DNA of 64,000 nt from Candidatus Pantoea varia (GCF_900115075.1 NZ_FOVG01000003.1:1-64000); one strand, 5' to 3'. Positions 27,524-36,733 are shown, counted from the first letter of the stretch. The notes: generated from the sequence alone by a model not told the origin. Made by a program: numbers and translations.

Positions 27524-28534
27524 ATGACAATTAACATTGGTGTTATCGGCACCGGCGCAATCGGCCGCGAACATATCCGCCGCTGCAGTACGGTTTTACA
27601 GAATGCGCGTGTGGTGGCACTCAACGACATCAACCGTGATAACTGCCAGCAGATCGTGAATGAGCTGACGCCGGAAGCGCGTATTTATGACGATGCGATT
27701 GATTTGATCAACGATCCGCAGGTTAACGCAGTGCTGGTCACCTCCTGGGGTCCAACGCATGAAGCCTTTGTGCTGGCCTGTATTGAGGCGGGCAAAGCGG
27801 TGTTCTGCGAGAAGCCACTGGCGGTCACCGCGCAGGGCTGTATGAACATTGTGGAAGCGGAAATAAAAACGGGTCGTCAGCTGGTGCAGGTCGGCTTTAT
27901 GCGTCCCTATGACAGCGGCTACCGCGCGCTGAAAGCGGTGATCGACAGCGGCGAGATTGGCGAGCCTTTAATGCTGCACTGCGCGCACCGCAACCCGGAA
28001 GTGGGCGACAGTTACACCACCGATATGGCGATCACCGACACGTTGATCCATGAACTGGATGTGTTGCGCTGGCTGCTGAATGATGACTATGCCAGCGTAC
28101 AGGTGATCTTCCCACGCAAAACCCGCAAGGCGTCGTCACACCTGCGCGATCCGCAAATCGTGCTGCTGGAGACGGCCAAAGGTGCACGCATTGATGTGGA
28201 AATCTTCGTGAACTGTGAATATGGCTACGACATTCAGTGTGAAGTGGTGGGTGAAAGCGGCATTGCCCGCTTGCCGGAGCCGGTTTCTGTGCAGACGCGC
28301 AGCGCGGCAAAACTCTCTACTACCATTCTGACTGACTGGAAAAAGCGCTTTATTGATGCCTATGACGTGGAGCTGCAGGCCTTTATCAACAACGTTATCA
28401 GCGGTGAGATGACCGGTCCCTCGGCGTGGGATGGCTACGCTGCGGCGGTAGCGGCGGATGCTTGTGTCGCGGCCCAGACGTCCGGAGAGATTGTGCCGGT
28501 TAAGATGGCGGATAAACCGGCGTTTTATCGCTGA
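27524..28534 (+). CDS. iolG: Inositol 2-dehydrogenase-like oxidoreductase
   Basis: A 336-residue GFO/IDH/MocA-family dehydrogenase. It begins with the NAD-binding motif [12 protein letters not shown], carries the EKPL motif (CEKPLAVT) whose Lys is catalytic, and has the Asp-His pair in [14 protein letters not shown]. Length and motifs match IolG, which oxidises myo-inositol (or D-chiro-inositol) to the 2-keto form with NAD. It starts 10 bp after the TIM-barrel gene. The remaining inositol genes (iolB, C, D) are not in the window, so substrate assignment rests on family and neighbours. Confidence 0.85.
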   Translation: MTINIGVIGTGAIGREHIRRCSTVLQNARVVALNDINRDNCQQIVNELTPEARIYDDAIDLINDPQVNAVLVTSWGPTHEAFVLACIEAGKAVFCEKPLAVTAQGCMNIVEAEIKTGRQLVQVGFMRPYDSGYRALKAVIDSGEIGEPLMLHCAHRNPEVGDSYTTDMAITDTLIHELDVLRWLLNDDYASVQVIFPRKTRKASSHLRDPQIVLLETAKGARIDVEIFVNCEYGYDIQCEVVGESGIARLPEPVSVQTRSAAKLSTTILTDWKKRFIDAYDVELQAFINNVISGEMTGPSAWDGYAAAVAADACVAAQTSGEIVPVKMADKPAFYR

Positions 28535-28541
28535 CAAAAAC

Positions 28542-28568
28542 AATGCACGGCGCGTTCCGTCGTGCATT
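28542..28568 (+). terminator. Stem-loop after iolG
   Basis: AATGCACG (28542-28549) pairs perfectly with CGTGCATT (28561-28568), 7 bp past the iolG stop. The loop is 11 nt and the U-run is broken (CCCCTTTTTC further on), so termination may be partial. Confidence 0.6.
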
Positions 28569-28643
28569 CAGCTTTCCCCTTTTTCAGCGGCGCGTCACGC
28601 TCTGGAAAACCCGCCGACAAACCAAAAATTGCCCGCTGGCTTA

Positions 28644-29123
28644 TTACGGTGCCGTGATCACAATGGCTACGCGGCGGTTTTGCGCACGCCCTTGCGCGCT
28701 GTTGTTGCTGGTAACCGGGGCACTCATGCCCAATCCACGCGTAACAATATTTCCACGGGGTATCGCCGCACCTTCCGCCCACTGTGCCGCTACGGCATTC
28801 GCTCTTTTCAACGACAGCTGTTGGTTATAATCGGGTTTGCCGTAATTATCGGTATGTCCGTCGATGCGCACATGCTCAATACCGGTCGACGCCAGGTTTT
28901 TTGCCATCCCCTGAATCTTACTTTTGCTGGCGGGTGTCAGTTCTGCTTCGTTTACACCAAACAGGATTTTATCGGATAGTCCTAATCCCCAGCCCTCCAT
29001 GTTCTGGGTGAAACCCGCACTTTTCATCGCCGCGATTTGCGCCTCACTGAAACGCTCTTTCGACTGACAACCCACCAGAGCCCACGTCAGCAGCATGATG
29101 GAAATGTTCTTCTTCATATTCAC
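28644..29123 (-). CDS. yfiB: YfiB, OmpA-family lipoprotein
   Basis: A 159-residue outer-membrane lipoprotein. The signal peptide ends in the lipobox ALVGC (Cys about 19), followed by a linker and an OmpA-type peptidoglycan-binding domain with the signature DGHTDNYGKPDYNQQLSLKR. In Pseudomonas and E. coli, YfiB sequesters YfiR at the outer membrane and so frees the diguanylate cyclase YfiN. It is the last gene of yfiR-yfiN-yfiB, 7 bp after yfiN, an order that fixes the assignment. Confidence 0.92.
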   Translation of the reverse strand: MNMKKNISIMLLTWALVGCQSKERFSEAQIAAMKSAGFTQNMEGWGLGLSDKILFGVNEAELTPASKSKIQGMAKNLASTGIEHVRIDGHTDNYGKPDYNQQLSLKRANAVAAQWAEGAAIPRGNIVTRGLGMSAPVTSNNSAQGRAQNRRVAIVITAP

Positions 29124-29130
29124 GCCTTAT

Positions 29131-30339
29131 TTACGCTTTATTTGTTCGCTTATTCTTGTACATATTCATATCGGCACGTTCGAGAATGGACTCAACCGTA
29201 TCACCGTGCTGTGACCACGCGTAGCCGATGGTCACCGAGGTCGTAATCGGCATGCCTTCTGCAATAATTATTTTTTCCATGATGGCGTCATGGATGCGCT
29301 GTATGAGTTGCTGTAACTGCTCCTCACTGGGCCGGCTGGTGACCAGCATGGCAAATTCATCCCCGCCTAACCGGACGACTAAATCCTGGTCAGACGCCAG
29401 TGATAAGAGGCGTGCGCCTATCACTTTCAATACCTCATCCCCGGCGGCATGGCCCCAGTTATCATTAATGCTCTTGAAGCGATCGCCATCAAGGAACAGC
29501 AGAGCAAAACGCTCATGGGCATACTGCTGGTCGAGGAGCTGGGTCAGGCGAGCGGAAAAGGCGCTGCGGTTGGCCAGGCCGGTCAGCGGGTCTTCCAGCG
29601 CTTTGGCGGCCAGCGAAAGATTGTCACGCATCAGTGACGCCTTCAGCGACTGCATCTCCTTCAGCAACGAATTCAGGTCATCTGAAAAGAGCTGAAATTC
29701 CCGGATGGGGCCACCCGGAATCCGCAGCGAAAAATCGCCAGAATGAATCACATAGTGAATCGAACTGGTGATGGTGCGCAGCGTCGCGATCATTCCCCGA
29801 TGCAGAAACTCACTCAGCAGGAGCGAGATAAGCAGCACGCAGAGCATCCCGCTGGTCAGAATCATGAAGGAGTATCGAATGAAACTCACCGCACCGGTCA
29901 CGGTGCCTTCCAGTGTCAACGTGCCGACGGCGGCATCAGCGTGAATGATATTAACGTTGAGCGGTTTGATGTAGATCCACTCACGCAGCAAACGCGAATA
30001 CCAGCCCGTATTTTCCTGCTGCGCATTCCACTGGACCAGTACAATCTGATCCCGGGTAACCAGCTTCGCCGAGGCGTACATGCCTTCATTGCCAAGCCGT
30101 TCGATTTTATTACGCGCGTCGTAACTGTCGGCAAAAACGGTAGCCGCCGTTAATGTTGTGCTGAGCGTCGAACCAATTAATTCGAGGTTTCGTTTCTCAT
30201 AATTTTTAATAAACAGCAGTGACGTTGACGAGAGCAACAGCCAGCATAGCAGTAATATCACCGCCGAATTGATGGTGCTTATTTTGCGCAGTTTATTGCG
30301 GATGGAGGATTTGTCATGTCTTAATTTATCGAATTTCAT
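29131..30339 (-). CDS. yfiN: Diguanylate cyclase YfiN/DgcN
   Basis: A 402-residue inner-membrane enzyme making cyclic di-GMP. It has a membrane helix (SAVILLLCWLLLSSTSLLFI, about 25-45), a periplasmic sensor segment, a second helix (about 150-175), a HAMP region and a C-terminal GGDEF domain with the intact active motif VRLGGDEFAML. The inhibitory I-site is degenerate: the RxxD position reads SDQD. YfiR holds it inactive from the periplasm. ATG 30339 is preferred over the longer frame because GAGGGAAG lies just upstream; the upstream codons overlap the end of yfiR. Confidence 0.93.
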   Translation of the reverse strand: MKFDKLRHDKSSIRNKLRKISTINSAVILLLCWLLLSSTSLLFIKNYEKRNLELIGSTLSTTLTAATVFADSYDARNKIERLGNEGMYASAKLVTRDQIVLVQWNAQQENTGWYSRLLREWIYIKPLNVNIIHADAAVGTLTLEGTVTGAVSFIRYSFMILTSGMLCVLLISLLLSEFLHRGMIATLRTITSSIHYVIHSGDFSLRIPGGPIREFQLFSDDLNSLLKEMQSLKASLMRDNLSLAAKALEDPLTGLANRSAFSARLTQLLDQQYAHERFALLFLDGDRFKSINDNWGHAAGDEVLKVIGARLLSLASDQDLVVRLGGDEFAMLVTSRPSEEQLQQLIQRIHDAIMEKIIIAEGMPITTSVTIGYAWSQHGDTVESILERADMNMYKNKRTNKA

Positions 30340-30340
30340 C

Positions 30341-30895
30341 TTATTCGCTTCCCTCTCGGGAGAGCAAAAGCACATCCGGATTTACCCTGACACCGCTTCG
30401 GGAAAGCGAATCAAGATTAACGGAAAAATGCGTATGGTCAGGTTGAAAAATCAGGCAAAAAGCGGCACCCACAGTACACTCCGCATTGTTCTCCGCAAGG
30501 GTAAGCACGGCTCTGCCATTAAACTGCTGAATAGCCTCTACCTGCTGCTGCGGCGTCTGATCGCCGAAATACACGGCGTCGCATCGATGCATCGCGATGT
30601 CACTTACGTTAGCCAGATAGACAACGGTGAATGTCGCAGCCGGAGATGCGGAATTTTGCGGCAAAGAGAGATGCCGCGCTGAAGTTAAAGCGCATAATTC
30701 AGGGCTTTTTAAACCCGGCCATTGGGTGAAGCTAATAATACCGCTGACAATACGATTGGCTTTGCCATCTTTAATTTCAGCCCAGGCAAAATGAGGGAGT
30801 AGCAGCAAAATAAGAGACGTAAAAACAATTTTGCAGATGTGACGCAGCAGAAGCAGCACATCGATTTCATGATGAATTTGATATTTATCTATCAT
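30341..30895 (-). CDS. yfiR: YfiR, periplasmic repressor of YfiN
   Basis: A 184-residue exported protein: a long N-terminal region with the hydrophobic signal ICKIVFTSLILLLLPHFAWA, then a YfiR domain. After the signal peptide it has four cysteines (in ELCALT, HRCDAV, AECTVG and AFCLIF), consistent with the two disulfides of YfiR. The family binds and inhibits the periplasmic domain of YfiN. Its stop codon ends one base before the yfiN ATG, so the two are translationally coupled. The mature size of about 145 residues is normal. Confidence 0.88.
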   Translation of the reverse strand: MIDKYQIHHEIDVLLLLRHICKIVFTSLILLLLPHFAWAEIKDGKANRIVSGIISFTQWPGLKSPELCALTSARHLSLPQNSASPAATFTVVYLANVSDIAMHRCDAVYFGDQTPQQQVEAIQQFNGRAVLTLAENNAECTVGAAFCLIFQPDHTHFSVNLDSLSRSGVRVNPDVLLLSREGSE

Positions 30896-31146
30896 ACTGC
30901 GTTCCAGTAAGACTACGCATGGCGGGAGACCTGAATAAGCGAGAAAATATTAGCACAGCGGCAGTTACAATGGCACACGGATTTTAATCAGTACCATTCA
31001 TGACTCTATTTTATCGTTTGTTCCCGAATGTCATTTGGGCCATAACCGCCTGTCGGGTTGATGTGCAGTTAAGTCATCTGCACAGCCTATGAGCGGCGTC
31101 ATAATCCGTTATTATCTGCCCGGAGTCATCTTATCTGGCGTAAAAG

Positions 31147-32064
31147 TCACGAATCAGATGAGTCGAAATAGGGTTTCAGAATTTCTTCTGTCCACTGCAT
31201 AAAGGCCCTGACACGCCGGGACAGATTGCGGCGGTGCGCGACCACAAACGAGGCGCTAAGCGGCTCGGGACGCAGATCGGAGAGGACTTCCACCAGCGCG
31301 CCGCGTTCTATAAAAGGCGCGAGTGTGGCGTAACCGCCCTGAATTAAGCCCAGCCCGGCCAGCCCCGCCTCATGATAGGCCGGTACGCTGTTGACCGTTA
31401 TCGCACCGGGAAGCAGCAGCATTTTGTAGCCGTCACCCGCTGGATACTCCCATCCCTCTGGCTTTGCGCCGAAGCTTCGCTGGTAATGAACTATCTGGTG
31501 GCCCTGATTTCGCAGATCATCAATGGTTTGCGGCACGCCGAAACGCGCCAGATAGCCGGGACTGGCGGCATTGATCATGCGTAGTTTTCCCAGCGGCCGG
31601 GCAATCAGCGTCTCATCCACGATCGGTCCCAGGCGGATGACGCAATCAAATCCTTCATGAACCAAATCAACACGGCGGTCATTACCTGAAAGCTCAATTT
31701 CCAGTTCAGGATGGGCCTCCAGCAGTTGTGGCAAGGCCGGGATCACTACGCTTTGCGCCAGCACGGCAGGCATATCAACGCGTATCCTGCCCCGCAGTGC
31801 TATCCCGTCGTGAGCGAACATAGACTGCAACTCCTCGACTTCCGACAGCAGATCCCGTGCGCGTGCATAAAAAGCCCGCCCGTCTTCTGTTAACAGCACG
31901 GTCCGCGTGGTCCGGTGCAGGAGCGTCGCACCTGTCTCCTTTTCAAGTTCCCGGACCACCAGTGAGGCGCGCCCTTTCTGAATTCCCAGGCTGTCAGCGG
32001 CCCGGGTAAAACTCTTCATTTCCGCCACACGCGCAAAAATAGTCAGTGCCTCGAGGTTTTTCAT
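31147..32064 (-). CDS. LysR-family regulator
   Basis: A 305-residue LysR protein. The helix-turn-helix lies at about residues 17-36 (SFTRAADSLGIQKGRASLVV) and the effector domain follows, with the usual HPELEIELSGNDRRVDLV segment. ATG 32064 is preferred over the long frame because a GGGGAA site precedes it. It is divergent from the DUF1330 gene across 159 bp, and that gene is its most likely target. Effector unknown. Confidence 0.9.
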   Translation of the reverse strand: MKNLEALTIFARVAEMKSFTRAADSLGIQKGRASLVVRELEKETGATLLHRTTRTVLLTEDGRAFYARARDLLSEVEELQSMFAHDGIALRGRIRVDMPAVLAQSVVIPALPQLLEAHPELEIELSGNDRRVDLVHEGFDCVIRLGPIVDETLIARPLGKLRMINAASPGYLARFGVPQTIDDLRNQGHQIVHYQRSFGAKPEGWEYPAGDGYKMLLLPGAITVNSVPAYHEAGLAGLGLIQGGYATLAPFIERGALVEVLSDLRPEPLSASFVVAHRRNLSRRVRAFMQWTEEILKPYFDSSDS

Positions 32065-32223
32065 TGTTCCCCACCAGAGTAACAGTGCGTTATTTTTTCC
32101 GTAATTTATCACCTTATTGATAGCTAATAGAGTGCTTTCACACCGCGGAACCCCTACAACGCGATAACAAGGTAAACGCTCTTACAGAGAGTAGGTTTCC
32201 CCCACTCAGGAAGGAAAAGAGAA

Positions 32224-32517
32224 ATGAACAAAGGTTATTTAATCGCTCACGTGACCGTATCGGACCCTGTCGCATACGCTGACTATGCCAGAGCAGCAGG
32301 CGAAGCCATGCAGGCCTTTAATCCGAAGATCGTTGCCTGGTCAGGGCAGTATGAAAATCTGGAGGGAGAGGCGCACGAACGGCATGTGGTTTTTGAGTTT
32401 GAATCTTTTGCCGAAGCCAGACGTTTTTATGAAAGCCCTGCGTATCAGGCTGCCAGGTTGTTGCGTGCAGGGGCTGCGCACGGAACGTTTGTGTTGATTG
32501 AGGGGGCCAGCCTTTAA
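32224..32517 (+). CDS. DUF1330 (ferredoxin-like fold) protein
   Basis: A 97-residue protein that is almost entirely one DUF1330 domain: GYLIAHVTVSDPVAYADYAR at the start and RHVVFEFESFAEARRFYES in the middle. The family is a dimeric alpha/beta barrel of unknown biochemical role, often next to a LysR gene as here. GGAAAAGAG precedes the ATG. Confidence 0.85.
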   Translation: MNKGYLIAHVTVSDPVAYADYARAAGEAMQAFNPKIVAWSGQYENLEGEAHERHVVFEFESFAEARRFYESPAYQAARLLRAGAAHGTFVLIEGASL

Positions 32518-32771
32518 ACGCTTCACTGTCATGTGCCGATGCAGACGCCCGCGAACCTGGTGTCGCCAGCATGCTGAGTAGTGCCTGAATTAACCTGAGA
32601 ACGCGGCGTTCAATGTTCTGTGAATTGACGCTACCTGACCACAGTGCCGGTAAGGTAGCGTGCAACAGGCAACAGAGTGGCTGTGTCTGACTTAATAACT
32701 TCCGCAGATCGCGTCCATCGCCCTCTGCTACTTTCATTGAAGCCACACAGATAAAATTTTCGTACAGACGC

Positions 32772-34136
32772 TCACTTTCGGGGCAGGCGCAGGCCAAAGA
32801 TATTATGCCCGTTCTCGTGCCGGTAGTAAGCCTCCCCGCCATGTAAAACGGCGATTGCGCGCACCAGCGACAGTCCCAGCCCGCTTCCGGCCGTATGACG
32901 GACGTTATCGCCTCGCCAGAAGCGTTCAAATAATTTTTCAGGCTCCTCCAGCTCTTCGCCCGCGTTTGACACCTCAATCTCAACATAGTCAGCGTGATGA
33001 TGCGTGATGACCTGAATCGTGCCTTTTTCTGGCGAATAACGAATGGCGTTGATCAACAGATTACTCATCGCACGCTGGAACAGCATTTTGTCGGCGGTGA
33101 GGCTGCCTTCGGCGCTCAGTTCAATGACCTTCTCCTGCTCTTCCGCAACCGGTTCAAGAAAGTCGAGCAGCGCTTCCAGCGCATCCTGCAGCAGGAACGC
33201 CTGTTTATTGAGTCCGATATTCTGGTGCGTGGCGCGAGCCAGGAAGAGAATGTTTTCAGTCAGACGCGACAGACTCTCCAGCTCTTCAATGTTGCCTTCG
33301 AGCAGCGTCTGATATTCAGCGGCTGAGCGTTCATGACCCAGCGCGACCTGATTCTGGCCCAGTAACACATTAATGGGCGTGCGGATTTCGTGCGCCAGAT
33401 CGTCGGCAAACTGGGTCAGACGGATAAAGTCTGTGGATAAGCGCTGGCGCATAACGTTAAGCGCATTACCAATCGGTAGCAGCTCCTGCGGGATAGTCTG
33501 AAGCGGCACGGGCTGATTTAACCGGTCACTGGCCGTTTCTGACACGATCTTACTTAACCGACCGATCGCCCTTAACCCTCTGCGAATCAACAGCGGACTG
33601 ACAGCGGCGCACAGCAAAATGGCCGCCAGTGAAACCAGAATGCTTTGCTGGCGATAACGCTCCAGCATCAGTGCTCGCTCCCGCGCAACCCTGGCGAGCG
33701 TAATGGTTACCGGCCCGAGCGATGAATTTGCCTGCAGGCTTAACGCCGACGCCTCAGTCTTATCCGCATTAATCCAGCGGTACAGCTGTTTCTCACTGGG
33801 TGGAGTGCTGACCGGCGTGGGCGTGATCGCGGGCAACGTTATCCCGGTATGATTAATACTGACGTTTTGCTCATGCTGCGAGCGGATGCTGAGAATGTCC
33901 TGATGGATATCGACCATCCGATTGAAGTAGAGCGGCAGCGAGCTGGGATGGGCACCATCCTCAAGCAGCTGTCTTAACTGCGCCGCCCGGTTAATCAGCG
34001 TTTGATCGTCCCGCCATACCAGTTCGCTGCGTAAAGCTTTATACAGAATCAGGCTGATGCCACCGCAGGCCATCGCCATGATCAGCGTAAAAATCGCTGT
34101 CAGCCGCAGCGTCAGAGAAGGGCTAGTCACCCTCAA
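32772..34136 (-). CDS. hprS: Sensor kinase HprS (YedV)-like
   Basis: A 454-residue two-helix membrane kinase of the heavy-metal-sensor/HprS type. It has a first helix (about 12-32), a periplasmic loop of roughly 130 residues, a second helix (about 165-185), HAMP, HisKA with DLAHEIRTPINVLLG (phosphorylated His), N box NLLINAIRYS and G2 box GSGLGLSLVRA. Gene order (kinase behind regulator, divergent from hiuH) is that of E. coli hprRS (yedWV), which responds to hydrogen peroxide; CusS is the main alternative. It overlaps the regulator gene by 14 bp. Confidence 0.85.
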   Translation of the reverse strand: MRVTSPSLTLRLTAIFTLIMAMACGGISLILYKALRSELVWRDDQTLINRAAQLRQLLEDGAHPSSLPLYFNRMVDIHQDILSIRSQHEQNVSINHTGITLPAITPTPVSTPPSEKQLYRWINADKTEASALSLQANSSLGPVTITLARVARERALMLERYRQQSILVSLAAILLCAAVSPLLIRRGLRAIGRLSKIVSETASDRLNQPVPLQTIPQELLPIGNALNVMRQRLSTDFIRLTQFADDLAHEIRTPINVLLGQNQVALGHERSAAEYQTLLEGNIEELESLSRLTENILFLARATHQNIGLNKQAFLLQDALEALLDFLEPVAEEQEKVIELSAEGSLTADKMLFQRAMSNLLINAIRYSPEKGTIQVITHHHADYVEIEVSNAGEELEEPEKLFERFWRGDNVRHTAGSGLGLSLVRAIAVLHGGEAYYRHENGHNIFGLRLPRK

Positions 34137-34803
34137 TCCCCTTTTCTGACAGGCAGTATCCCATGCCCCTTACCGTCGTGATGAGCTTTTGAGGAAAGGG
34201 ATCGTCGACTTTACGGCGCAGGCGGCGGATAGCAACATCGACGATGTTGGTTTCACTGTCGAAATTAACCCCCCATATCTCGCTGGCCAGCAGCGTCCGG
34301 GGCAGAATCTCACCGTGACGGCTGGCGAGCAGCCACAGCAGCATGAACTCTTTGCGCGTCAGCATCAGAGTGACACCGTCACGCACAACCTGAAAGCGCG
34401 CTGAGTCCAGCACCAGATCGCCCACCCGCAGTACGCTACTGTGCGGCTGCTGCTGCCGGAGTTGGTTTCTCACGCGAGCCAGCAGCTCCGCAAAAGAAAA
34501 CGGCTTAACCAGGTAATCATTGGCTCCCAGTTCCAGCCCTTTCACCCGGTCATCCACCGAGTCTCTGGCTGTCAGGCAAATCACCGGAATCTGACTGGCG
34601 GTACGCAGGGTTTTCAGCACCTGCCACCCATCCATTCCCGGCAGCATAATATCCAGTATCACCAGGCTGTAGGGATGGGACAGCCCGAGATGCAGGCCAT
34701 CCCGTCCGTCTGCGGCGTAATCTACGATATAGCCCGCTTCTTCCAGCCCCTTACGCACCCAGGCGCTCGCCTTCTGGTTATCTTCGATCAGTAATAGTTT
34801 CAT
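34123..34803 (-). CDS. hprR: Response regulator HprR (YedW)-like
   Basis: A 226-residue OmpR-type regulator with receiver domain (LLIEDN at the N-terminus, phosphorylation Asp in VILDIMLPG near D51, Lys in VKPFSF) and winged-helix C-terminal domain (ETNIVDVAIRRLRRKVDDP). Cysteines occur in PVICLTARD and GMGYCLS; E. coli HprR uses cysteines in redox sensing, but equivalence is not established here. Position divergent from hiuH supports HprR rather than CusR. A palindrome in the intergenic region is the likely binding site. Confidence 0.85.
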   Translation of the reverse strand: MKLLLIEDNQKASAWVRKGLEEAGYIVDYAADGRDGLHLGLSHPYSLVILDIMLPGMDGWQVLKTLRTASQIPVICLTARDSVDDRVKGLELGANDYLVKPFSFAELLARVRNQLRQQQPHSSVLRVGDLVLDSARFQVVRDGVTLMLTRKEFMLLWLLASRHGEILPRTLLASEIWGVNFDSETNIVDVAIRRLRRKVDDPFPQKLITTVRGMGYCLSEKGIEGD

Positions 34804-34852
34804 CGGCGCAGTTTGCCATGAAATTTATGACCGCCCCAGCGCTTCAGCGCCA

Positions 34853-34870
34853 GATGACAATATGGTCATC
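34853..34870. promoter_or_regulatory. Candidate HprR operator
   Basis: GATGAC-AATATG-GTCATC is a perfect 6+6 bp inverted repeat in the 136-bp gap between divergent hprR and hiuH. Its position about 70 bp before the hiuH start suits a response-regulator site. Confidence 0.6.
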
Positions 34871-34939
34871 TTTCTGACAGGCAGAACGAACAACCGTACA
34901 GGTATAACAGCGGGGTGATTAACACCGGAGTATTAAAAA

Positions 34940-35356
34940 ATGAAAAAGAGTCTCACTGCCCTGGCCCTGGCCCTCGCCACGCTGCTTGCCGTTCCCGCGG
35001 TCAGCTTCGCTGCCAGTAAAAATCCGCTGAGCGTTCACGTGCTGAACCAGCAAACCGGGCTTCCGGCCTCAGAGGTTGAGGTGATGCTTGAACAGAAACA
35101 GGGTGAAAGCTGGAAAGTACTGAATACCGCCAATACTAACCAGCAGGGTCGAATTGATGCCCTTTGGCCAGCAAAACCCTTTGAAGCGGGTGACTATCGG
35201 GTGATTTTTAAAACCGGTGACTATTTCGCGGCACATCAACAGCAGAGCTTCTTCCCCGAAATCCCGGTGGAGTTCCATATCACCAATACCACTACCCCCT
35301 ATCACATTCCGTTGCTGCTGAGCCAGTACAGTTACTCAACCTATCGCGGGAGCTGA
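34940..35356 (+). CDS. hiuH: Periplasmic 5-hydroxyisourate hydrolase
   Basis: A 138-residue transthyretin-related protein that hydrolyses 5-hydroxyisourate, a step of urate breakdown. A cleavable signal peptide (residues 1-24, ending VSFAA) sends it to the periplasm. The mature part has the family markers [13 protein letters not shown] at the start and the C-terminal tetrapeptide YRGS, both part of the active site. Next to hprRS, as in E. coli, it is expected to be induced through that system. The next gene begins 5 bp after the stop. Confidence 0.95.
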   Translation: MKKSLTALALALATLLAVPAVSFAASKNPLSVHVLNQQTGLPASEVEVMLEQKQGESWKVLNTANTNQQGRIDALWPAKPFEAGDYRVIFKTGDYFAAHQQQSFFPEIPVEFHITNTTTPYHIPLLLSQYSYSTYRGS

Positions 35357-35361
35357 AATAA

Positions 35362-35853
35362 ATGAAACGTTTACTGCTGGCATTGATGCTGACAACCGGA
35401 CCTGCCGTGGCGCTCGCTGCTGAGCCAGCCTCCGTCTATGACATGACGCAGGCGCTGAGTAATCAACTCGCAACGGAGGCCTTGTCCGCCTGCCATAACA
35501 TGAATCGTCAGGGCGTAGTCGCCGTGGTGGATCGGGGTGGAAACCTGGTCACGCTGATGCGGGATGACAACGTGGGCCCTCACAACACCCAGGCCGCCTG
35601 GCGAAAAGCCTTTACTGCACTCTCCACCAAAACGCCGACCCGACAACTGACCCTAAAGGCGCAATCATCACCGGAAAGCGCCAACCTGAATACGGTTAAT
35701 GAGCTATTGCTGCTTGGCGGCGGCGTGCCCGTGGAATATCGCGGCCAGTGGATCGGCGCTATCGGCATGGCCGGCACCGGTGGTGCGGAGTCAGACGATC
35801 AATGTGGGACCGAAGCGATTAACAAAGTGCTGGGAAACAGCAAGCAACCGTAA
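35362..35853 (+). CDS. Exported GlcG/HbpS-family protein
   Basis: A 163-residue protein with a signal peptide (MKRLLLALMLTTGPAVALAA) and a GlcG/HbpS domain (GVVAVVDRGGNLVTLMRDD, then GGVPVEYRGQWIGAIGMAGT). Members bind haem or small oxidised ligands, and HbpS works in an oxidative-stress signalling system. The gene is 5 bp behind hiuH, so it should share the peroxide-linked control by HprRS. The biochemical role remains inferred from the family. Confidence 0.8.
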   Translation: MKRLLLALMLTTGPAVALAAEPASVYDMTQALSNQLATEALSACHNMNRQGVVAVVDRGGNLVTLMRDDNVGPHNTQAAWRKAFTALSTKTPTRQLTLKAQSSPESANLNTVNELLLLGGGVPVEYRGQWIGAIGMAGTGGAESDDQCGTEAINKVLGNSKQP

Positions 35854-35888
35854 TCATGATGAACGCGCGGCGGGTATATTCCTGCCAG

Positions 35889-35920
35889 ACATGGGGAAGA
35901 AATGGTTCCCCATGTTGTTT
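35889..35920 (+). terminator. Terminator after the hiuH operon
   Basis: ACATGGGGAA (35889-35898) pairs perfectly with TTCCCCATGT (35906-35915) over a 7-nt loop and is followed by TGTTT. Confidence 0.75.
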
Positions 35921-35938
35921 AAATACGTCGCCGCCAGA

Positions 35939-35966
35939 ACGTCTGCTTTGGGCCAGGAGCGGACAT
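35939..35966. repeat. Half copy of the TCCGC palindromic repeat family
   Basis: ACGTCTGCT and AGCGGACAT flank a 10-nt core as an imperfect inverted repeat. It matches the right-hand unit of the 67-nt elements found at 39074, 40805 and 42465, so it is a partial member of that family. Confidence 0.6.
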
Positions 35967-36130
35967 TTCCACCAAAACCAGCCGACGTCAGGACAGAGTT
36001 GCACAATCAACAAAAAACGCCTGACAGTCCTAAAACCAGAGATAGATTTAAAGAAGAAGAAGCAAAATGCAGGGTTGCCATTTTACTTCCATAGAGTATG
36101 CTTGACTAATCACTCAGCTAAGGATGTCTT

Positions 36131-36694
36131 ATGGCTCGTCCATTAGATCAGGAAAAACGGACTGCTATTCTTAATGCTGCCCTCCGCATTATTGCCAGTC
36201 AGGGGCTGGGAGCTACAACGTCCTTGATGGCGAAAGAAGCCGGCGTTTCGACTGGCTCTCTTTTTACCTATTTCCCGGATAAACTTACGCTGCTCAATCA
36301 GCTTTATCTTCACATCAAAAATGAAGTGGCCGGTGCACTGCTTGAAGGATTTCCTCTTCAGGGGAGCATCAGAGAAAAGGCTTTTCACGTATGGCAGTCT
36401 TACATCTGCTGGGCGTGTGCCAGTCCTGAGAAGCGTTCTACCCTGCAGCAACTGAATGTCTCTCGCAGCGTTACGGAAATCACGCGTCAGCAGTCATCAG
36501 CCATGTTTGACGCCGTCAATCAGATGCTGGTTGAGATCGGAAAATCAGACGCCAGTCCGAATGTGGCGTTTATTACGGCTGTTATGACATCACTGGCTGA
36601 GACAACAGTAGAGTTTTCTTTGAACGAACCTGATAAAACACATGCATATATTTCTGATGGTTTTGAGATGTTCTGGCGGGGCCTGGGCTTATAG
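36131..36694 (+). CDS. TetR/AcrR-family repressor
   Basis: A 187-residue regulator starting MARPLDQEKRTAILNAALRI, with helix-turn-helix LMAKEAGVSTGSLFTYFPD (about residues 33-51). AAGGATG lies upstream of the ATG. The downstream palindrome at 36720-36733 and the adjacent aldehyde dehydrogenase pseudogene suggest that it once repressed that gene. The ligand is unknown. Confidence 0.9.
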   Translation: MARPLDQEKRTAILNAALRIIASQGLGATTSLMAKEAGVSTGSLFTYFPDKLTLLNQLYLHIKNEVAGALLEGFPLQGSIREKAFHVWQSYICWACASPEKRSTLQQLNVSRSVTEITRQQSSAMFDAVNQMLVEIGKSDASPNVAFITAVMTSLAETTVEFSLNEPDKTHAYISDGFEMFWRGLGL

Positions 36695-36719
36695 TCCACG
36701 CTTTATTAATAATTAAATG

Positions 36720-36733
36720 ACTGACCAGTCAGT
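36720..36733. promoter_or_regulatory. TetR-type operator upstream of the aldehyde dehydrogenase pseudogene
   Basis: ACTGAC-CA-GTCAGT is a 14-bp palindrome typical of TetR/AcrR operators. It lies 67 bp before the aldehyde dehydrogenase start and just after the tetR gene. Confidence 0.65.

Noticed and set aside
32318..32986. 222-codon minus-strand frame between DUF1330 and hprS
   Set aside because: Overlaps both neighbouring genes; the free middle part (32518-32771) shows no recognisable domain.
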